Assembly: GCF_000614125.1 (NCBI RefSeq)
Contig: NZ_BAKJ01000014.1
Coordinates: 1 to 64,000, forward strand
DNA from: Bacteroides rodentium JCM 16496
Lineage (GTDB): Bacteria > Bacteroidota > Bacteroidia > Bacteroidales > Bacteroidaceae
DNA length: 64,000 nucleotides
Direction: 5' to 3'
Shown here: in pieces, positions 1 to 9,216 of the stretch
How positions within the stretch are numbered: position 1 is the first letter of the stretch
How the letters are laid out: every line of letters starts with the position of its first letter
Notes under the pieces: model-generated
Database searches by the model: none
What the model was told of the DNA's origin: nothing
The model's input: only the letters and a program-made list of their open reading frames with translations
Position numbers and translations under genes: made by a program

Positions 1-61
1 CAGGAAGAATCAAACGGGCTAGGGTTAAAAGGGTATCGTAAGTAGTCATAAGTTTTTGCCA

Positions 62-93
62 CAAAGATAGCAACTTCTAAGATACCCCACAAG
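62..93 (-). promoter_or_regulatory. Bacteroides-type promoter reading off the left edge
   Basis: On the minus strand a TTG (90-92) is followed after 20 bp by TATCTTTG (62-69), a good match to the Bacteroides -33 / -7 promoter. It would drive a minus-strand gene lying mostly beyond the left edge. I see nothing else that I can support in 1-134. Confidence 0.45.
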
Positions 94-134
94 ATTTTGC
101 GGCTGACCCGAGATATATAAACAAATAACAAGAT

Positions 135-167
135 ATTAAAAAAGCACCCACGGAATTGTAGGTGCTT
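135..167 (-). terminator. Intrinsic terminator of the tRNA-Gly gene
   Basis: On the minus strand a stem (arms 142-151 and 158-167, AAGCACC paired with GGTGCTT, one mismatch deeper in the stem) is followed directly by a run of T (plus-strand A run 137-143). It lies 10 bases past the tRNA 3' end, so it is the natural terminator of that transcript. Confidence 0.7.
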
Positions 168-176
168 ATTTTCATA

Positions 177-252
177 TGGAGCGGCAAGCGAGGTTCGAAC
201 TCGTGACCCTCAGCTTGGGAAGCTGATGCTCTACCAACTGAGCTACTGCCGC
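177..252 (-). tRNA. tRNA-Gly (anticodon CCC)
   Basis: The reverse complement folds as a complete tRNA of 76 nt. The acceptor stem begins GCGGCAG and closes on TTGCCGC, the D-loop contains AGTTGGTAGA, and the anticodon stem TCAGC/GCTGA encloses the loop TTCCCAA, giving anticodon CCC (codon GGG). The T loop is TTCGAAC. The 3' CCA is encoded (177-179). There is one A/C mismatch at the outer pair of the T stem. Confidence 0.95.
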
Positions 253-340
253 ATAAACATTTCCAAGGTCATGCCTTAAAAACGGTGGCAAAGTTAATAA
301 ATTCCTTTCTAAAAAAACAAACGTTTCGTCAAATATTTCC

Positions 341-348
341 TATTTTTG
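341..348 (+). promoter_or_regulatory. Possible -7 box upstream of cobU
   Basis: TATTTTTG fits TAnnTTTG and lies 45 bp before the cobU start codon. No convincing TTTG lies 19-21 bp upstream, so this is a weak call. Confidence 0.3.
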
Positions 349-393
349 CTCGGGAAAACAAAGATGTTCTTTCAAAATACAGACTAAATACCA

Positions 394-914
394 ATGAAAC
401 GAATCATACTCATCACCGGAGGAGCACGTTCCGGCAAAAGCACCTATGCGGAAAAGCTGGCACTCGAACTCTCGCCTACTCCCGTCTATCTTGCCACGGC
501 ACGCATCTGGACGAAGAATTCCGCCAAAGGGTAATCCGACACCAAGAACGCCGGGGACCGGAATGGACAAACATCGAAGAGGAAAAAGAACTCAGCCGCC
601 ACCAACTGGAGGGACGGGTCGTCCTGATAGACTGCATCACCCTGTGGTGTACCAATTTCTTCTTCGACCTCGAGTCTGATACCGACCGGGCACTTGCCGC
701 TGCCAAGGCAGAATTCGACCGCTTCACGGCACAAGACGCAACCTTTATCTTCGTCACCAATGAAATAGGTATGGGAGGAACTTCCGAGAACGAATTGCAA
801 CGAAAGTTCACGGACATGCAAGGCTGGATGAACCAATATGCAGCTGCCCATGCTGACGAAGTGATACTGATGGTATCCGGCATCCCACTTACCATAAAAA
901 ACACTCATTCATAA
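394..914 (+). CDS. cobU: Adenosylcobinamide kinase / adenosylcobinamide-phosphate guanylyltransferase (one frameshift)
   Basis: CobU phosphorylates adenosylcobinamide and then attaches GMP, giving adenosylcobinamide-GDP, the substrate of CobS encoded two genes downstream. The start at 394 gives an N-terminus with the P-loop GGARSGKST at residues 9-17. From about base 510 the reading frame changes: the first frame meets a stop shortly after, while the next frame continues with DEEFRQR and the conserved VLIDCITLWCTN segment to the end at 914. Restoring one G in CTGG (507-510) repairs the gene to about 174 aa, the normal family length. First gene of cobU-cobT-cobS-cobC. The break looks like a sequence error rather than loss of function. 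Confidence 0.88.
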
Positions 915-944
915 AACAACAAATAATCAAAACTCAACAGACTG

Positions 945-1982
945 ATGAAGACATTTCATATCACCCGCCCGGACGAGTCAATCCGTCCCGCATTGATTGA
1001 CAAAATTAACAACCTGACCAAGCCCAAAGGCTCATTAGGTACTTTAGAAGAACTGGCACTCCAAATCGGACTCATACAACAGACATTATCCCCCGCCTTG
1101 AAACATCCGCAAAACATTATCTTTGCCGCCGACCACGGCATTGTAGAAGAAGGTGTCAGTCTATCTCCAAAGGAAATCACCTGGCAGCAAATCAGCAACT
1201 TCCTTCATGGAGGGGCAGGTGTCAATTTCCTCTGCCGGCAGCACGGTTTCACCTTGAAAATAGTAGATGTAGGAGTAGACTACGACCTCCCCTACGAGAA
1301 AGGCATCATCAATATGAAAGTGCGCAGAAGCACCCGAAGTTATCTGCACGAGGCAGCCATGACGGAAGAGGAAATGGAGATGTGCCTGGAACGGGGTGCC
1401 GAGGTGGTGCGCCAATGTCACGCAGAAGGCAGCAATGTCCTCAGCTTCGGCGAAATGGGCATCGGAAACACCTCCTCATCTTCTCTCTGGATGACTTACT
1501 TCACCGGTATTCCCCTGGAACAATGTGTCGGTGCAGGCAGCGGACTGGACAATGCAGGTATCCGCCACAAGTACGAAGTGCTGAAACAGTCTATGGAGAA
1601 CTATAAGGGCGACGGCTCTCCCCGGGACATCATCCGCTACTTTGGCGGACTGGAAATGGTAATGGCCATAGGCGCCATGCTGCAAGCTGCCGAGCTGAGG
1701 ATGATTATCCTTGTAGACGGATTCATCATGACCAACTGCCTGCTTGCTGCCGCCAAGCTCTATCCGGAAGTGACGGATTATGCCATCTTCGGACACTGTG
1801 GAGACGAGTCCGGCCACAAACTGGTGCTCGATGCCCTACACGCCCGCCCATTGCTGAATCTGGGACTGCGTTTAGGAGAAGGAACGGGAGCCATCTGTGC
1901 CTATCCCATTGTAGACTCGGCAGTGCGGATGCTCAACGAAATGGATAACTTTGCACATGCCTCCATCACCAAATACTTTTAA
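945..1982 (+). CDS. cobT: Nicotinate-nucleotide--dimethylbenzimidazole phosphoribosyltransferase
   Basis: CobT activates the lower-ligand base by transferring ribose phosphate from nicotinate mononucleotide to dimethylbenzimidazole (or a related base), giving alpha-ribazole phosphate. The 345-residue length is typical. The phosphate-binding and catalytic region is visible, with LRLGEGTGA near residues 308-316 and Glu312 as the expected catalytic base. Glycine-rich stretches such as [12 protein letters not shown] near residue 170 are also typical. It lies 30 bp after cobU and its stop is one base before the cobS start, so the genes are clearly co-transcribed. Confidence 0.95.
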   Translation: MKTFHITRPDESIRPALIDKINNLTKPKGSLGTLEELALQIGLIQQTLSPALKHPQNIIFAADHGIVEEGVSLSPKEITWQQISNFLHGGAGVNFLCRQHGFTLKIVDVGVDYDLPYEKGIINMKVRRSTRSYLHEAAMTEEEMEMCLERGAEVVRQCHAEGSNVLSFGEMGIGNTSSSSLWMTYFTGIPLEQCVGAGSGLDNAGIRHKYEVLKQSMENYKGDGSPRDIIRYFGGLEMVMAIGAMLQAAELRMIILVDGFIMTNCLLAAAKLYPEVTDYAIFGHCGDESGHKLVLDALHARPLLNLGLRLGEGTGAICAYPIVDSAVRMLNEMDNFAHASITKYF

Positions 1983-1983
1983 A

Positions 1984-2727
1984 ATGAACAATATTTTAGC
2001 AGCATTCATCATGCTCACCCGGCTGCCTTTCTGGAAAATCAAGGAAGTACCGGCAGAGTGTTTCAAGCACGTAGTTCCCTATTGGCCGCTCGTAGGCTGG
2101 CTGACGGGAGGCGTGATGGCGGCAGTGCTGTGGCTTGCCGGACAGATTATGCCGGTATCATTAGCATGGATCCTTGCCATCATCGCACGCCTGATTGTCA
2201 CCGGATGCCTGCACGAAGACGGGCTGGCGGACTTCCTCGATGGCTTTGGCGGCGGCACCACCCGCGAACGGACACTTGCCATCATGAAGGACTCCCACAT
2301 CGGAAGCTACGGCGTCATCGGATTGATATTCTATTTCCTGCTGTTGCTCCAACTGCATCAACTGCCATTGGGGCTTCTCTGTATCCTTGTGCTCTGCGGC
2401 GATTGCTGGTCCAAATTCTGTGCCTCCCAGATTGTCAACTACCTACCCTATGCCCGGAAAGAGGAAGACAGCAAAAGCAAGACCATCTACAACCGCATGA
2501 GCCGGTACGAATTGCTCGCCGGATTCTTCTGCGGCCTGGTGCCTTTCGTACTGCTGCTGCCTATAAAGCTGTGGATTGCCACCCTCTTCCCCCTGCTCAC
2601 CTTCCTCCTGCTCTACCGGCTGATGAAGCGGCGCCTGCAAGGATATACGGGGGACTGCTGCGGAGCCACATTCCTGCTTTGCGAACTGTCCTTCTATTTG
2701 GGAAGCCTTATTCTAATTATAAATTAA
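1984..2727 (+). CDS. cobS: Adenosylcobinamide-GDP ribazoletransferase (cobalamin synthase)
   Basis: CobS joins adenosylcobinamide-GDP to alpha-ribazole (phosphate) at the inner membrane, the last skeletal step of B12 synthesis. I chose the ATG at 1984 rather than an in-frame ATG at 1951, because 1951 overlaps cobT and adds a non-conserved leader. The 247-residue protein is mostly hydrophobic with about six membrane segments. It carries the acidic, metal-binding motif DGLADFLDGFGG near residue 80 and the conserved SHIGSYG near residue 105. Tight spacing to cobT (1 bp) and cobC (16 bp) supports one operon. Confidence 0.94.
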   Translation: MNNILAAFIMLTRLPFWKIKEVPAECFKHVVPYWPLVGWLTGGVMAAVLWLAGQIMPVSLAWILAIIARLIVTGCLHEDGLADFLDGFGGGTTRERTLAIMKDSHIGSYGVIGLIFYFLLLLQLHQLPLGLLCILVLCGDCWSKFCASQIVNYLPYARKEEDSKSKTIYNRMSRYELLAGFFCGLVPFVLLLPIKLWIATLFPLLTFLLLYRLMKRRLQGYTGDCCGATFLLCELSFYLGSLILIIN

Positions 2728-2743
2728 AGATTGAAAATTAAAG

Positions 2744-3283
2744 ATGGAAGTAATATTCATTCGACACACTTCGGTAGATGTCCCTCCGGGCGTATGCTAC
2801 GGACAGACCGATGTTCCTCTGAGACCCACATTTGAAGTGGAAGCCGCCGTGACGGCAGAGAATTTGAAAGCATACCTACCGTTCGACCACGTCTACACCA
2901 GCCCCCTTACCCGCTGCGTACGCCTCGCCACCTATTGCGGCTATCCCGATGCAGAACGGGACAAACGGATTATGGAAATTAATTTCGGCGACTGGGAGAT
3001 GAAACCCTTTGAACAGAATGACGACCCCCGCCTGCAGGAATGGTATGCCGACTACATGAACGTGGCAGCCACCGGTGGAGAGTCCTTTGCCATGCAATAC
3101 CGACGTGTCGGCCAGTTTCTGGATGAGTTGAGGAAGAAGCCCTATACACGCGTTGCCATCTTCGCACATGGCGGCGTACTTATCTGCGCGCAACTCTATG
3201 CCGGAACCCTCAAAGCCGAAGAAGCCTTCGACGCATTGACGCCCTACGGTGGCATCGTCCGCATTAATCTCGACAAGGAATAG
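2744..3283 (+). CDS. cobC: Alpha-ribazole phosphatase (histidine phosphatase family)
   Basis: A 179-residue member of the histidine phosphatase superfamily that would dephosphorylate alpha-ribazole 5'-phosphate (or cobalamin 5'-phosphate). The N-terminal phosphohistidine motif is FIRHT (the His in RHT accepts the phosphate), and the second conserved His is in FAHGG near residue 145. The YGQTDVPL segment after the first motif is characteristic of CobC. It is last in the cobUTSC operon. Its 3' end overlaps the convergent kinase gene by 20 bp. Confidence 0.9.
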   Translation: MEVIFIRHTSVDVPPGVCYGQTDVPLRPTFEVEAAVTAENLKAYLPFDHVYTSPLTRCVRLATYCGYPDAERDKRIMEINFGDWEMKPFEQNDDPRLQEWYADYMNVAATGGESFAMQYRRVGQFLDELRKKPYTRVAIFAHGGVLICAQLYAGTLKAEEAFDALTPYGGIVRINLDKE

Positions 3284-5224
3284 TAAACGAAATGGTAGGA
3301 CCTTCCTCCGCTTCGGCTTGCACCTTGTAGATACCTCCAAAATAATGAATAAAATGGGCATTGATTTCATGGCGAATCAAGCTTGTTTTATTCTCAAAAT
3401 GCACCTTTGCAAACGGAGCGTTGACCACATCGAAATAGAGAACCGGCCTACTGCGGTCCCGTCTGATGCGAATAACCGCCTCATAACGGGCTGTGTCATT
3501 CTCTGACGGAGTCAGCATGCTGACAAGCAATGTCTCGAACCACTTCCGGTCCGTCCTTGCAAGCTGCCCCTTGATGTCGGTCTGCAGGCTGACAGACACA
3601 GTGCCCTCCTCACGACCGTTCACTTTATCCAGCACCTTGCTGCACAACTGAATAATGTCACACTCCTCGTTCTCATACTGAATCTTGCCTGACTCCAGGC
3701 GGGACAACTCCAGAATGCTGTTGACATAGTTCAGCAGACTTTCCGCATTAGTCTGAATAATCTGCCCGTATTCCCTCTTAGTCTCCTTATCCAGCTCCTC
3801 CTTTCCGGTCAGCAATTCGGCAAAGCCCACCACCACATTCAACGGGGTACGTATATCATGGCTGATTTCCGATTTCAGACGTTCCTTTGCGATGTTGTCC
3901 GTCTCTGCCTGCAAAGCAGCTTCAGCCGTCTTCTTCTCTACGACAGCAATCTTTCCGGAGACATAGCGCGTATACAGGTAGAAAAACAGCATCAGCAGCA
4001 GGCAGACACCCAGGAGTATAAATCCTATACGGTAATTCATGTCCTGAATCTTCTGCTTCTCCAACAGCAGCTCGTCAATGTGGTAAATCTCCTTGACCTG
4101 CTTCAACTGGTTGGCCGAGAAGGCATTGTTCAGCGAATCCTGCTTGCGTATGAGGTAACGCCGGGTCTCGATAGCCCCGTCAATATCCCCCTTGTCATAT
4201 TGCGTACTCGCCTTGTAGTTTATCAAAGTGGCAAAGGTGGAGACGTAGTTGTTCAATACCGTAGGGGTCACCTCGTCTATCAAGGCGATACTCTTGTCGT
4301 ACTCATCGGTCTTGGCATAATATTGAAGCTGTATCAACTGGACATTCAGCCAGAAGACGGGATCGACGTGCGGCTCAAGCAGTTTCTTCACTTTCTCGAT
4401 ATGCTCGCGTGCCACTGTAAGGTTCTTCTGGTTCATGTAATGCAGAATATACTTCACTTCGCAGTCAATCTCGAAATTGCTCCAGTTCTTCCGTGTCTCG
4501 GGTTCTTTGGAAATGACCGCCTGCAGCGTCGTGTCCATTTCTTGCAAATAGGGCAGTTTCATGCTGTCTTTACCGCTATTGCCGTATACCTGGGCAATAC
4601 GCGACAGAATATCCACTTTCAAGCTGGTCTTTGTCTGGGGAGAAAAATTCCGGTAAGCCTCCAAGAAAGAGTCCAGTGCCTCATTCGGGCGGCTAGAGAC
4701 TCCGTAAGCGCATCCCAGGCTGTTATACGCCGCTATCATCCGATATTGCTATGGCGGAGTTTTGATTCCTCTAACGCCTCCTTGGCCACATACACCGCTT
4801 TCTCTATCTGCCTCTTGGAGGCCAGGGCACGGCTGATGGCAGCCTTCTGCTCCAGATAATAATCATAAGTGCCTACCTGAGGGACAAAATTCTTCAGCAC
4901 ACCCACCCAGTACGATAGACTGTCCGGGTCGTGTTTCTTGTCATAACATGCCGCAAGATAGTAGGCGCCCATATTCTCATAAAAGGTATTCCTCTGCCGA
5001 CGTGCCTCCTCGTACAAACGGGTGGAGAAAGTCATATTATAGGGAGCATACTGGTGTTTGTAGGCCATGTCACGGAGATACGTCAGCCGGACAAGGGTGG
5101 CAGGCAGGGCATCGGCAACCTTCAGGATGCTGTCCTGATACCGGGCAGCCCCCGTGTCTTCTGCCAGCAGCGGACAGAAATATCCGCAGAGCAAAACGTA
5201 GATGAGAATCAATATTCGTTTCAT
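3264..5224 (-). CDS. TPR sensor histidine kinase with degenerate ATPase domain (one frameshift)
   Basis: The N-terminus (from 5224) has a signal peptide and TPR-like repeats. After a one-base break near 4740 the frame continues with more TPR sequence, a membrane segment (about residues 400-425), and a HisKA domain with SHDIRTPLN (phospho-accepting His at about residue 456). The C-terminal HATPase-like region keeps its final GPTISFTIP strand but lacks recognisable N, G1 and G2 boxes, so autophosphorylation is doubtful. The break falls at an ATGA and could be mistaken for two coupled genes. The second part, however, has no leader and continues the TPR repeats; adding one G repairs it. The start overlaps the upstream kinase by 4 bp, so the two are translationally coupled and probably work together. 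Confidence 0.78.
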
Positions 5225-7101
5225 TGCGCCGTTCCTCCGTGTAATGCGGGATTATACTTCAAAGGATGTGTAAAGCAGAAACGCGCGCCACGGGTGTACC
5301 CACTGTCTACCCACAGCTTGCCATTCATATATTTCACAATCAGTTGGCAGATGGAAAGGCCCAGTCCACTTCCCTGCACAAAATCATTCAGCTTTTCAAA
5401 GCGTTCAAAAATCAAATGCTGCTTTTCCGGTGGAATGCCGCATCCGGTATCCGTCACGGAGAAAAGTGCCGTACCGGTATCAGCCATTTTCAATTCCAGC
5501 ACAATGGAGCCCTGTTCTGTAAACTTGGCGGCATTCACCAGCAGGTTTATCAAGACCTGGCGGAGGCGTGCATCATCCGTATCCAGCATCAGGACGGACA
5601 AATCCGTGTCAAAACGCATTTCAACCTCCAGCTTGCGCGAGGCTATCACGGTCTCCACTACCTCATTACACAGCTTCACGGCATCATGCGTGCGGATGTT
5701 GAAGGTTATGTTGTCATTCTCGAAATCCGAGAAATCCAGAATATCATTGATAAGTTTCAGCAACTGAAAGGAGTTCACCTTGATAATTTCGGAGAATTCC
5801 CGGCGCGATTCGTCATCGAACGACTCGTCCTCATCCGTCAGTACCGCCGAGAATCCGACAATGGCATTCAGCGGCGTACGTACCTCATGGCTCATGTTCG
5901 AAAGGAACATGTTCTTCCTTTGTATGGCTTGCACCGCTTTCTCCTTCATCGCCTCCTGCCGCATTTGGGAATGCTTCAAACGGAATATCTTCTTCCAGCC
6001 CAGCACCAGGAGGAATATCAGAAACAGTACGGACACAGTGATGCCTGCCAGATAGAAACGCATGGAGACAATGCGGTCGTGCTCGTTCTGATAGGCCAGT
6101 TGGTCGGCCTGGAAACGGGTACAGAGCTGGTCTATCTCTTTGGGATAATTCTTCTCGAACGAAGTCTTGATATACGAAAAGACCTTGCCGTATTGTCCGT
6201 AGGCTTCTTCCTTGTTTCCCATCTTCACCAACAAATCCGCCTTTTCGAGCAGAGCTTCCTTGTAGATGTTATGGTTTATCCGGGCATATTCGGTTTGAAG
6301 GAAATCATTGTAGGCGGTCAAGGCAGCCTCATACTCTCCGGTGGCCACCAGATAACGGGCATCTATAATCAGAAGGTATTGCCGTATCTCTGGAATCAGC
6401 TGCGCTTCAAGCTGGCCTATCTGTGCCAGACAATGGCTGGCAGCTTTCAAGTCACCCTTGAACAATTGGCAAGAGGCATTGGAGATGTGGCGCATGGCCA
6501 GTTCCAGCGGAGAAAGCCGGTCTTCCGGATAGAGGTTCAGACGTGCAAGATAACGCGAGGCGCCGTTTACATTCCGTATACGCAGGTTATAATCTATCAG
6601 TTCCACCAGCAGCATACGGATATGCACATCCTCCCCGTCCATCCCATCCAGCAGTCTCAAGGACTCTTCATAAGCGGCACCGGCTTCCCGGAGTCTGCCG
6701 GTATAGCTGTACACCTCTCCCATGGCATTCAGCGCAAGGGCATTGCCGAAGGGGTAGGCAAGCGCGCGGGCTTTGGAGTACATCTGGTCGCTCTGGGCAA
6801 TGGCCATACGGATTTCTCCACGGAAAAGGGAGGATTTTATAAGTATTCTTTCCAGTTCGAAATAGGTGTAATAGCGCTGGGATTCATCCAATTGGGACAA
6901 AAGGCCGTCGGCATTCAGCGAGTCACACTCCTCCCGGGTCAGATAGTCGAAACCGAGGCTGTTGTGGAAAGTGGAGATGACCTCATGGACTATACTTTCC
7001 TTTTCTTTAGTCCAAGAATCCGCTTTATCTGTTGCCGATGCAATTATTGTGCTCCCGAACCAAATAAAGAAAAGGAATATATATAGTTGCTTTATCCTCA
7101 T
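5221..7101 (-). CDS. TPR-containing membrane sensor histidine kinase
   Basis: A 626-residue kinase: signal peptide (1-23), TPR-like helical repeats in the periplasm, and one membrane helix near residues 345-367. The HisKA domain has SHEVRTPLN (His405). The HATPase domain has an intact N box (NLLVNAAKF), G1 (DTGCGIP) and G2 (GSGLGLSI). There is no receiver domain and no response regulator next to it, so its partner lies elsewhere. It is transcribed from a strong promoter at 7155-7186 and its stop overlaps the start of the second kinase. The signal sensed is unknown. Confidence 0.88.
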   Translation of the reverse strand: MRIKQLYIFLFFIWFGSTIIASATDKADSWTKEKESIVHEVISTFHNSLGFDYLTREECDSLNADGLLSQLDESQRYYTYFELERILIKSSLFRGEIRMAIAQSDQMYSKARALAYPFGNALALNAMGEVYSYTGRLREAGAAYEESLRLLDGMDGEDVHIRMLLVELIDYNLRIRNVNGASRYLARLNLYPEDRLSPLELAMRHISNASCQLFKGDLKAASHCLAQIGQLEAQLIPEIRQYLLIIDARYLVATGEYEAALTAYNDFLQTEYARINHNIYKEALLEKADLLVKMGNKEEAYGQYGKVFSYIKTSFEKNYPKEIDQLCTRFQADQLAYQNEHDRIVSMRFYLAGITVSVLFLIFLLVLGWKKIFRLKHSQMRQEAMKEKAVQAIQRKNMFLSNMSHEVRTPLNAIVGFSAVLTDEDESFDDESRREFSEIIKVNSFQLLKLINDILDFSDFENDNITFNIRTHDAVKLCNEVVETVIASRKLEVEMRFDTDLSVLMLDTDDARLRQVLINLLVNAAKFTEQGSIVLELKMADTGTALFSVTDTGCGIPPEKQHLIFERFEKLNDFVQGSGLGLSICQLIVKYMNGKLWVDSGYTRGARFCFTHPLKYNPALHGGTAQ

Positions 7102-7154
7102 TTATAAGACTTTGTTTGCTTTAAAAGTTACATTTTTAATGCAACGCGGTCTTG

Positions 7155-7186
7155 CAAAGATATTATATCTTTTTGGAACGGACAAA
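7155..7186 (-). promoter_or_regulatory. Promoter of the paired kinase genes
   Basis: On the minus strand TTTG (7183-7186), a 20-bp spacer and TATCTTTG (7155-7162) match the Bacteroides promoter closely. The kinase start codon is 54 bp downstream of the -7 box. Confidence 0.75.
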
Positions 7187-7209
7187 GAATCAGTTAAAAT
7201 AACAACATT

Positions 7210-8178
7210 TTAAAAACAAAAGGAAGCCAAGGTCGATGTCACTATTACGGCAACCACCATCCACCACTCCACACGCCGGTTGATACGAACAGCCACACGC
7301 ATATCTTCCGTCTTCAAAGGCCGCTCATTAAAACCGATATAAGGTTTCCATACCTCCTCACCAAAATAGTTGTGCGGACCTCCGAAACGGCAATTCAAAA
7401 TACCGGCAAGGGCGGCTTCCGGATAACCGGAATTAGGACTGGCATGCCGGCAGCCATATCTGCCCACAAAAGCAAACAAGGAAAGGCGACCGGAAACCAG
7501 TACCATCAGAAAGGCTGTCAGACGAGCAGGGATGTAATTGGCAACATCATCCAGGCGGGCGGCAAAGCAACCGAACTGGCGGTAGCGCTCATTCTTGTAG
7601 CCGACCATGGAATCCAGCGTGTTCACCATCTTATAGGCAAGCATGCCCGGAACTCCCAACAGCAGATACCAGAACAAGGGGGCAACTACCCCATCACTCA
7701 AATTCTCTGCCAAAGTCTCCAATGCAGCAGTACGTACCTCCTGCGCCGAGAGTGCAGACGTATCACGCCCAACGATACGTGCCACTTGCATCCTCCCTTC
7801 CTCCAAGGAACGGTCCACCGCCTTGAACACCATACGCACCTCGCGAACCAGCGTAGTGCCCGCCAAGCAATAGAATATCAGCAATATTTGCACCGTCAGA
7901 AGCATACCCGGAGAAAAGAGCGCCGCCAAGCGGAGCAACAAAAGCGTAATCACATATGCCCCCAAGACAAGAGACACCGCCACAAACGCACCTTTCAGAA
8001 AACGCGAATCGCCCCGGTTCAACCGGTGTTCACAGAAAGAGATGGCCTTGCCGAAAGCCACAACCGGATGGGGTAGCCACGCCGGGTCGCCCAGCCAGTG
8101 GTCAAGCAGCCAGGCAGTGAGAAGCGGCAGGTTCAAGTTGAAGGCGACACCCAAAAGTATAAGCACATCTTCTTCCAT
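7210..8178 (-). CDS. cbiB: Adenosylcobinamide-phosphate synthase
   Basis: CbiB attaches (R)-1-aminopropan-2-ol phosphate, made by the neighbouring CobD, to adenosylcobyric acid. The 322-residue protein is an integral membrane protein with the family's N-terminal motif LGDPAWLPHPV, a central SDGVVAPLFW segment, the NTLDSMVGYKNERY loop and a late SPNSGYPEAALAG. It starts 3 bp after cobD ends, in the order cobQ-cobD-cbiB on the minus strand. Full length, no disruption seen. Confidence 0.94.
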   Translation of the reverse strand: MEEDVLILLGVAFNLNLPLLTAWLLDHWLGDPAWLPHPVVAFGKAISFCEHRLNRGDSRFLKGAFVAVSLVLGAYVITLLLLRLAALFSPGMLLTVQILLIFYCLAGTTLVREVRMVFKAVDRSLEEGRMQVARIVGRDTSALSAQEVRTAALETLAENLSDGVVAPLFWYLLLGVPGMLAYKMVNTLDSMVGYKNERYRQFGCFAARLDDVANYIPARLTAFLMVLVSGRLSLFAFVGRYGCRHASPNSGYPEAALAGILNCRFGGPHNYFGEEVWKPYIGFNERPLKTEDMRVAVRINRRVEWWMVVAVIVTSTLASFCF

Positions 8179-8181
8179 CGG

Positions 8182-9216
8182 TTATTCCTCCTCAAGCCAT
8201 TGTCCTATTGCTTTTACAAGCCTATCATTCTCCTCTCGGCTCTGGGCAGCTATGCGGAAAAAGTGCTCATTCAGTCCGTCGAAGTTGGAGGCGTCCCGAA
8301 TCAGGATACCATGCTCCCCTGCCAGATAGTCTTTCAAAGCGGAAGCCCTACCCATACGGAGGCACACCAACATGAAATGGGTTTCGGTGGCCCATACCTC
8401 CAGTCCTCCCAATGCCTCGAGCGCACTGCGCAGGCGGGCAGCCTCTTGCAAGTAAGACGCCACATCCAGTGGATTGGGAACATCATGTTCCAGCAGATGG
8501 AGCCCTGCCTCAATGGCAAGTTGGTTGACCGACCAGGGCATACGGTTGGTACGCAGGCGGTGCAGTAGGTGGGGGGCGCCGGTCACATATCCCAGTCGCA
8601 GACCGGGAACGGCATAACGCTTGGTCATGGAGTGCAGCAGCAAGACGTTGGGAAACTCCGCAGCCTCGGCAGCAGAGAAAAGCGGACGCAAGGTGAAAAA
8701 CTCGTAGGACTGGTCGATGACGAAACATACCTGCGGATTATGACTGATAAGTGTTGCCAGATATTCCTTCTCCACGACCGTTCCGGTAGGGTTATTGGGA
8801 TTGCACAGCCACAGCATGCGCACCTCTTCCGGCAAGCGATACCCCTCGCTCTCCGCAGGAAGCCGGTAGAGGGAAGTGACCCGATGGCCGTGCATGCGGC
8901 AGGCATCGGCATATTCACTGAAAGTGGGTTGCACAATGGCGGTGTTTGTCCCGCGGAAAGTCTGTGCCACGAGATAGATGGCTTCGGTAGCTCCGTTCGT
9001 CACGCACACTGCCTCGGCAGGAAGGTGGTGGTGGCGGGTAAGGCAGGCCTCAAGCGTGTAAGGCTCCGGTTCGGGATAATTGCCGATGCTGTCAATCCGG
9101 GCACACAGATGCGCCTTCAAGGCAGAGAGGTCCACCCTGCTATAAACGTTCGAGCTGAAATTGGCCGTAATCGGACGGCTGTATTTATAGGAATCGTCTC
9201 CGTGTCCTTCAATCAT
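8182..9216 (-). CDS. cobD: Threonine-phosphate decarboxylase (PLP-dependent)
   Basis: A class I/II aminotransferase-fold protein of 344 residues, the size of CobD. CobD decarboxylates L-threonine phosphate to aminopropanol phosphate for CbiB. The Schiff-base lysine is Lys199 in SMTKRYAVPGLRLGY, and NPNNPTG, which binds the cofactor and substrate carboxylate, is near residue 135. HisC-type histidinol-phosphate aminotransferases are close relatives, but the position between cobQ and cbiB decides for CobD. Its start overlaps the cobQ end by 8 bp. Confidence 0.9.
   Translation of the reverse strand: MIEGHGDDSYKYSRPITANFSSNVYSRVDLSALKAHLCARIDSIGNYPEPEPYTLEACLTRHHHLPAEAVCVTNGATEAIYLVAQTFRGTNTAIVQPTFSEYADACRMHGHRVTSLYRLPAESEGYRLPEEVRMLWLCNPNNPTGTVVEKEYLATLISHNPQVCFVIDQSYEFFTLRPLFSAAEAAEFPNVLLLHSMTKRYAVPGLRLGYVTGAPHLLHRLRTNRMPWSVNQLAIEAGLHLLEHDVPNPLDVASYLQEAARLRSALEALGGLEVWATETHFMLVCLRMGRASALKDYLAGEHGILIRDASNFDGLNEHFFRIAAQSREENDRLVKAIGQWLEEE

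Noticed and set aside
4736..4739. ATGA overlap read as two translationally coupled genes
   Set aside because: The downstream part has no start-like N-terminus and continues TPR repeats, so one frameshifted gene is the simpler reading.
3858..7086. Long open frames on the plus strand opposite the two kinase genes (333 and 606 codons)
   Set aside because: They are exact antisense shadows of clearly conserved kinases, encode no recognisable domain and lack promoters.
8182..9216. Annotation of cobD as histidinol-phosphate aminotransferase
   Set aside because: Same fold, but it lies inside a cobQ-cobD-cbiB operon with overlaps on both sides.
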